Source: Ophiura sarsii
Taxonomy: Eukaryota; Echinodermata; Ophiuroidea; Amphilepidida; Ophiuridae
DNA: 64,000 nt
Direction of reading: 5' to 3'
NCBI GenBank assembly: GCA_035610835.1
Contig: CM069457.1
Location: forward strand, 38,590,553-38,654,552
Shown here: positions 58,199-64,000 of the stretch, one piece after another
Numbering within the stretch: the first letter of the stretch is position 1
Layout of the letters: each line of letters opens with the position of its first letter
Notes under the pieces: model-generated
Told to the model about the DNA's origin: nothing
Database searches by the model: none
What the model saw: the letters and a program-made list of their open reading frames with translations, nothing else
Position numbers and translations under genes: made by a program

Positions 58199-58242
58199 CT
58201 TTAAGGCGTGAAAGGGTTGTAGGGACTCGCTAGGTAGTATGT
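58199..58242 (-). pseudogene. Decayed linker microexon copy (B)
   Basis: The same exon frame is recognisable (GCGAGTCCCTACAACCC against GCCACAACC...), with AG before and GT after, but the interval is 44 nt, so use would shift the reading frame. The donor (GTGCTT) is also weaker. Probably skipped. Confidence 0.6.
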
Positions 58243-58815
58243 CTGTGCTTCATATAAAAATGGGTTCACTTATTGTGTTATTGTAACAAAAATATCCTCC
58301 ATGCTTTTATATGTTCTATATATTTGCTTGAGAGTTCAAATTCTCACCATTTTGCCCGTTTCTCATTTGAATGGGCGTTTTCTCACCTGTAATTTAAAAA
58401 ACCATCATCCCTTCGTAAAGACCAAATGGCTTTACAAATGTTATACGAGACAAGTTGGCGAATACATTTCCTTATGTACACATAGGGTTGAGAAGTGAAA
58501 TATTTTAAAGGTAATACAGAAACTCAATACTATCACTTTTTCGTCAATCTTCGTACAATTTTAGAATGCCCGCAAAAAGGTACTTATATTGGACAGTGTT
58601 TTTAATCACCATGACAAATAGACTTTGTGTACACACTTTGAACTTCAGCCGAGGTTTTTTAAGTTCAATCTGGAAAAACGAAGCCATAGCCATTGCCATA
58701 GACGAATGTTTTATCTTTATTTATTTTGTTATTGTAACAACAGTATACTTTATGTTTTTCATTGTTTTAAGAAGTTCTTTCTGACGAGTAACACTTTATA
58801 GTATTTTGAACGCAC

Positions 58816-58854
58816 CTAAAGGCATGGGCGGTTGTGGCGAGTTGCTAGGTGTTT
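58816..58854 (-). CDS. Rho-gene linker microexon C (39 nt)
   Basis: Bounded by TAATCCACAG and GTGCGT, identical in acceptor context to microexon A; phase 1-1. Reads E-TPSNSPQPPMPL. Insertion or skipping leaves frame intact. Confidence 0.75.
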   Translation of the reverse strand, partial: KHLATRHNRPCL

Positions 58855-59149
58855 CTGTGGATTAAATGAACAAAGAAGTGCTTCATAAAACTGGGTTAAT
58901 TTATTGTGTTATTGTAAAAAAGTATCCTTGATGCTCTATAAAGATGTTGAGAATTTAAACAAATGTTCTCATTTATTTACTTGAGAATTCAAAGTCTCAC
59001 AATTTTGCCCGTTTCTCATTCGAATGTGCGTTTTCTCACTCATTTTTTTAATACATCATCCCTTTGTGACTATGTGACCAAATGCCTTTACAAGTACTAT
59101 ACGAGATTAGCTGGAGTTCACAAATTTCAACGGTCTGTTTCATACTAAC

Positions 59150-59188
59150 CTTTAGGTCTAGTTAATGTTGACGAATCACTTGTTGTTC
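59150..59188 (-). CDS. Rho-gene linker microexon D (39 nt)
   Basis: Bounded by GATCCACAG and GTTAGT; phase 1-1. Reads (G)-TTSDSSTLTRPK, more diverged from A and C but of equal length and phase. Exons further 5' are needed to supply a start codon and are not seen in the window. Confidence 0.65.
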
Positions 59189-59199
59189 CTGTGGATCAA

Positions 59200-60900
59200 T
59201 GTAAATAAAAGTAATTCTTCATAAAATCGGTAATTACTGTACAGGGTGTCTCTATAAAAAGGGTGAACGTACCCCACGTCATTTTCCTCACTGGTTACTC
59301 GGTATTTTGCTGTATGCCTACTCGTTATATAATCTGAATGATAATTAAGTTGACTTTCAAATGCCGTTTATTTTATTGTATTTACTTTTCTCAATCTACA
59401 GATATGTTTCACAACGAGCAATAGAAATCGGGCTTGTGCCAATTTTAGAAAAATATGTTCTTTTGTGGAAAGTGCCATGTTCATCATTACACATTTCGTA
59501 TTTGGATTTGATGTTTGTACGAGCTTCAATATGACTAAATAACCTTCATATCCTGTTTGTTTTGTCGAATTTGCTTGAATCTATCCAAAGATATGTTTTT
59601 TTGACCTCAAGAAAAAGATGTGCTAGTTTTTTGAATGAAATCATCCTTGTGTAAAATTGTGGTTATGTATAATGCTTTGAAGCATTTCATCATACAAATA
59701 GCACAAACTTTACGTTTTTTGGTCAACTTGAATCAATAATATTTTCCGAAAGGATAAAGCAAATGAGAACAAACAAACGGCATTGGAAAGATAGTTTAGT
59801 CATCATTTGATTTCATTTGGAAATTCAACTCATGAGAGTGCTCATACAAAAACACAATACACACAATAATATACAAACAAGACCCCAACTTAAATATCCC
59901 CCCGTTTATAATGAGAATTATGAAAAGCAATTGCTTGTGGAACAAAGGAGGAAAGATAGCCCCGCTCATTCTCGCATCTCCAATGTTTCGGGACTAAATT
60001 TTTGAAGTAGGCTTGGATATCTAAAAATTGTGTGTCAGGTAATACAAGATCCATTAAAGAGAGGACAAATACCAAATCGTTTCAAGAATTATGTTTTGTC
60101 CAAAATATTTTTTATTTGTCATACATCTATACATAAAGTGCTCAACAAAAGAAAGTCATACACTTTGTTTATGTCCTATAGAGTGTCTTCCACTTATTTG
60201 TTTCTTCCAAACATGCTAAATAGACATTTAGATGAATCTTTTGTGAACTATTTGATGCCAAATAATCCACAAATCCACAAAGATAAACCATTATTAACAT
60301 AATTTCATACAAATCCGGGACGTTTCAAAATTCACATTTTCAACGCACGCAAGTGGCGAGAAAATGCTGTGCGTGGCACTTGAATGGCCAGGAATGAAAG
60401 GGATATTGATCACAAAGTGCAACTACGCTGGGTCGTGCCTGAGCGAGTGCGCTATTTGATCATGAACAGGTAACATGTGGTCTTTCCTCCCCGCGTTGTT
60501 TGTTGAAAATGTAAAGGACTTCTTTGGATTTGAATGGGAATCAGCCCAAGGGTAAATTTATGTTGAAAACAAGGGGTAAATTAAGAATTATTTATACATA
60601 GTAACTGGCAGTTTCATGCACACCAACCACACAGGGCGGTGGCAATCTTCAGACTGGAGTACATCTAATTATAAAATAGTCAACAATATAATAATACAGC
60701 ATATCCAAGTTATTGACACACATAAGTGGAATATCAATAATCTATAATAGGTGTGAAAGTCATTCTCCAGATAGGAGAATCCATTATATAGAGTATAGGT
60801 GAAAAATAATCACCAGATTAGGTAGGTAATCGCTAATCAGTCTTAAAAGCTGGATCATAATAATGAAAAATGAAAACAATAGTCAATAGAAAACAGGATG
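59200..60900. other. No recognised gene
   Basis: AT-rich. The phrase ACAGGGTGTCTCTATAAAAA near 59252 also occurs near 30311 and probably marks a dispersed repeat end. Open frames at 59817-60302 show no recognisable domain. Confidence 0.5.
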
Positions 60901-60941
60901 AGCTGGTAGACTGGGAAAATGTGGACATCCAGAAAAAAACA

Positions 60942-61540
60942 TTACGTTACACCAAAAGCATTGAGTTTGTGTTTCCGTTTGTGTCTGCACATAGAGTATA
61001 ATAATAGTTCCGAGCGTTTGTTTAGAGTGCATATCCTGGGTGCAGTCATGATGTGAAACTTCTCCGCGATGCATAGGTTGCAGCGCTTTGAGGCCGGGTT
61101 GTATGAAGTCGCGTGTTGGATGATGGACCATTTGATGAGGAATGGATCTTTTTTGCGTTTTAGATTCCAGATGAATTTGGATAGTTCCAATGCGAGAGAT
61201 TTTGATTCATCCTTAAATGATTGTGTGTGATTACCTAGTCTCTCCTTGAAGGTGGTGCTTGTGAGACCGATGTATTCCATTGAAGGGGATGAAGTGGGGT
61301 GGACGGTGGCTTTATACACGATGTTTTTCACCAGACAATTTCCATCGAGAGGGCAGTTGGCCTTTGCACTTTTGGGGCAACTACAGCAGCGGTGGTTTGA
61401 ATCCGTATAGGGTGTTTTCAACAGGTTTTTTTAATGATGATGGACTAGACATTCTCGGTGCATGAATAGCTAAGTTTCACCGTATTCCGATTACAGATCT
61501 TGGCTAATGGTAAACCCTTTGGGAAATGACGATCAACGAG
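60942..61540 (-). mobile_element. Penelope-like element, 3' fragment with GIY-YIG endonuclease
   Basis: The minus strand carries [20 protein letters not shown] and YSCTENV (the region linking RT to endonuclease), then a stop and shift. Next are the cysteine-rich CCSCPKSAKANCPLDGNCL, VYKATV, then MEYIGLTSTTFKERLGNHTQ, a GIY-YIG-type core, and SKFIWNLK. Cys-rich plus GIY-YIG after an RT is diagnostic of Penelope-like retroelements. The RT itself is missing. Confidence 0.88.
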
Positions 61541-61569
61541 CTTAAAGAATTCCTTGCCAATATTTGTTG

Positions 61570-62870
61570 TGCAGACTTACGCGTCCATTGATGAGGACAG
61601 CATTACATCGTTCTGCACGGATAAACTGCGCAAGCTGTTCACTACCAAGGGATGCCAGACAAAATTGACTGTTAAAACACTTACCCAGTCTTAAAGTCTT
61701 AAACAGCACGCGGTTGAATCATCTGGAAGTGATGGACATAAGCGGCAACCATGTACTACCCATACCAGAGGTCTACACCCTGCCATCATTGCCGGTGACA
61801 AAAGCCGACATTATAAGTCTAGAAGAAATTAGACGATGGGATCATCTCAGCGAGGTAAACATGCCCAATTTAAACGCGGGTGTAAACCTTCTCATCGGGA
61901 ACAATGTGCCAAAAGCAATGGAGCCTCTCAAGGTCATCAACAGCGATGGAGAAGGACCTTTCGCCTGCAAGACGGCTCTTGAATGGGTTGTGCATGGATG
62001 TCCTTCAAAAAAGTCGCGATCAGCCACAAGTGTTACGTACACGATTGCTTGAAGTCAATCGAGAGGGAAAGCAGTGTTGCCAACTATTTGAGGTGCCAAA
62101 GCGAAAGGCAGGCAATACGTCATGCACGCAGTCTCACCAAACTGTGTGGAGAAGGAAGATTCCGACTTACGAAATGGATCAGTAATTCGAAGAAAGTATT
62201 GAGATCTATACCAAAAGCTACCAAAGAACGAAAGAGCGAAAGAAGTAAAATCTCTCGACTTCACCAGTGACAGTTTACCAACACAGTGTGCTTTAGGCGT
62301 CCTGTAGGAACCAAAAATAGACAGTTTCACATTTCTGTCGAAACTAAAAGAAAATCCAGCAACAAGAAGAGGCATCCTGAGCATGGTCAGTTCGATATAT
62401 GATCCACAGTGCTGTATCTCGCCATGCACTCTACCCGTAGAGGTACTTATGCCAGATCTATGACGATCGAAAATACCGTGGAATGAAGACATTCCTGTAA
62501 CATGTCATCACGTGGCAAAGATGAATGAAACAAGTACCGCAACTATCAGCATTCAAGTTACCAAGATGCTTCAAGCTACCAGGATTTAAACCAGTATCGA
62601 CACAGCTGCACCACATCTTCGACGACAGTGAAACAGGATACGGTGCCGTCAGCTACATGTGAACAGAGAACAACAGTGGCGAGATAGCCCCTTTAGATAT
62701 CTATCCCACGGTTGGCACTAACAGCAGCTACTCTTGCAGTATGACGACAAACATCTTCTGGACAGACAGTACGTCCATTCTGCGAAATTAATGAAAAGAC
62801 GCGTTTCCATACATTCGTCGCCAACATAATTACAGTAGTCGCGACTAGAAGAAGGATCCGATGTCGTTTA
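61570..62870 (+). mobile_element. BEL/Pao LTR retrotransposon pol relic, 5' part
   Basis: In shifting frames: SFCTDKLRKLF and QTKLTVKTLTQS (protease region), VMDISGNHVLPIPEVYTLPS, NLLIGNNVPKAMEPLKV and GEGPFACKTALEW. These precede RT-end motifs FRLTKWISNSKKVLRSIPKA, ATRRGILSMVSSIYDPQC, and RNase H remnants FWTDSTSILRN. The order and motifs are those of BEL/Pao pol, but the RT core is deleted. Multiple stops. It resumes at 63655. Confidence 0.85.
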
Positions 62871-62874
62871 GATT

Positions 62875-63652
62875 ATTAGAGTGTAAGTTTCCATATTCGT
62901 AACATTGCAAGAATACGTCGTTTCATTGACCAAACTACTTGTGCACATGCAGCAAGATCTCTGATCCTATCTCGGCTGGACTATGGCAACTCGCTTTTAT
63001 GCGGTCTTCCAAATCAGGCAGTGCAACGTCTCCAAAAGCTTCAAAATCGCGCGGCGCGTCTAAAAAAATTCAAGTTAGTAAGCGTACTAGTGCCGCGTGC
63101 TCTTGCGCGAGTTGCATTGGTTGCCTGTCCAGCAGAGGATAGATTTCAAGATCTTGGTGCATGTGTACAACTGTCTTCATGACTCATCTCCTTCATATTT
63201 ACAGGATCGGCTGCACAAATACAGGTGTAACCGTACTGGCCTTAGGTTCATGAATGATCTTTCCCGACTAGAAATCCCCAAAACAAAAAGAGCTTATGGG
63301 GATAGATCATTTTCGGCTTATGGTCCTAAGTTGTGGAACAGCTTACCAAATAATGTACGCGATCCTCCCAATGTGAAAGCTTTTAAAAAGCTCTTAAAAA
63401 CCTACCTTTTCCCAAATTAATTGCTAGTCATTGTGTATATTTTTGGTTTCTTAATTGTATATTTATATATATCTGTTTTTATCATAATTGCTGATGTAAT
63501 AAGTAGGTCATGTATTTTATCATGTGTCTTTATTTGGTTGCATGCTGTAACTATATTGCATTTTAGATTGTGTTTTAATGTACAGCGCATTGGTCCATGG
63601 GAAATGCGCTTTATAAGTATCCTAAAATAATAATAATAATAATAATAATAAA
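62875..63652 (+). mobile_element. CR1/L2-like LINE inserted in the BEL/Pao relic
   Basis: Encodes LLRELHWLPVQQRIDFKILV, SPSYLQDRLHKYRCNRTGLR and GPKLWNSLPNNVRDPPNVKA, ending KTYLFPN-stop at 63420. The 3' UTR contains AATGCGCTTTATAAGTATC and ends in (AAT)n at 63628-63652. 5'-truncated, with upstream frame breaks. Confidence 0.85.
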
Positions 63653-63654
63653 GA

Positions 63655-64000
63655 AGCGCTTCTCAGCAGAATGAGTGCAAAGAACACCCACTTATTCTAC
63701 CCAAAGGACATTGGTGCACTTTCATCGTGATATACACGGGGAAAAAGGACATGTGGGTAGAAACCACGTATTAGCCTGCATGAACGAAACCTACTGGGTG
63801 GCAGCTGCAAATATATACTTCAGCAAGAAAAGTGATGAACAAGCGCATCACATGCAAACGACAACGTGGAAAGGCACAAACACAGAAGATGGCCGATCTA
63901 CCTGCCGACAGAGTAACGCCAAACAAGCACCGTTCACAAGAGTAGGCATATAGGCTTATTTCGGTCCGTTTGAAGTCAAAAGAGGACAATCCACATAAAA
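63655..64000 (+). mobile_element. BEL/Pao relic, integrase N-terminal part (runs off window)
   Basis: HIHGEKGHVGRNHVLACMNE-type sequence (here DIHGEKGHVGRNHVLACMNE), TYWVAAANIYF, ADLPADR-like remnants and FTRVGI followed by a broken YFGPFEVKRG correspond to the integrase zinc-binding and catalytic entry of BEL/Pao pol. Frameshifted; continues past the edge. Confidence 0.82.

Noticed and set aside
58199..58242. Fourth linker microexon as a functional exon
   Set aside because: At 44 nt it breaks the frame and its donor is weak; kept only as a decayed copy.

Overview
This window looks like gene-poor, intron-rich DNA from an animal genome, most likely a marine invertebrate. That rests on spliced genes with consensus GT/AG boundaries, the variety of retrotransposons (L1/Tx1-like, CR1/L2-like, RTE-like, Penelope-like, BEL/Pao), many short TIR elements and long poly-G/poly-C runs. 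The exact phylum is inference; a marine deuterostome would fit.

Two host genes can be supported, both on the minus strand. (1) An unusual Rho-family GTPase gene runs from about 59.2 kb down to 39.3 kb. Three intact 39-nt microexons (59150-59188, 58816-58854, 58013-58051; a fourth copy at 58199-58242 is decayed) encode a Ser/Thr/Pro-rich linker. They are followed by G-domain exons at 54428-54603, 45896-46051 and 39316-39621. All junctions keep frame and have consensus splice sites. The protein has Val at the Rac Gly12 position, keeps DTAGQE, has a modified G4 motif and ends in a polybasic tail without a CAAX box. Its true 5' end lies beyond the exons seen here. (2) The start of an ankyrin-repeat gene is at 13638-11460 (three exons, first with ATG) and runs toward the left edge. 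The two may be members of one tandem Ank/linker/Rho family, but that is a hypothesis.

Layout: 0-6 kb holds three TIR elements, two flanked by TTAA, one of which is nested in a third element that carries six copies of a 14-bp palindrome at near-regular 175-193-bp spacing. 6-9.4 kb holds a 57-bp minisatellite and a 120-165-bp repeat array broken by two LINE fragments. 9.4-16 kb holds the ankyrin gene start, MITEs and trinucleotide repeats. 16-19.2 kb holds a 2.9-kb TIR element inserted in a LINE. 19.9-28.7 kb is a three-level nest: an RTE-like LINE (minus) split by a CR1/Jockey-like LINE (plus), itself split by a nearly complete L1-like element with target site duplication AGATTAAAA. 28.7-39 kb holds LINE fragments, a MITE with a compensated hairpin and a foldback element. 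39.3-59.2 kb is the Rho gene, whose introns carry a TTAA-flanked 2.4-kb element, LINEs, a CR1-like LINE with an uninterrupted 1092-codon ORF inserted in a minisatellite, and MITEs. 60.9-64 kb holds a Penelope-like 3' fragment and a BEL/Pao pol relic split by another LINE.
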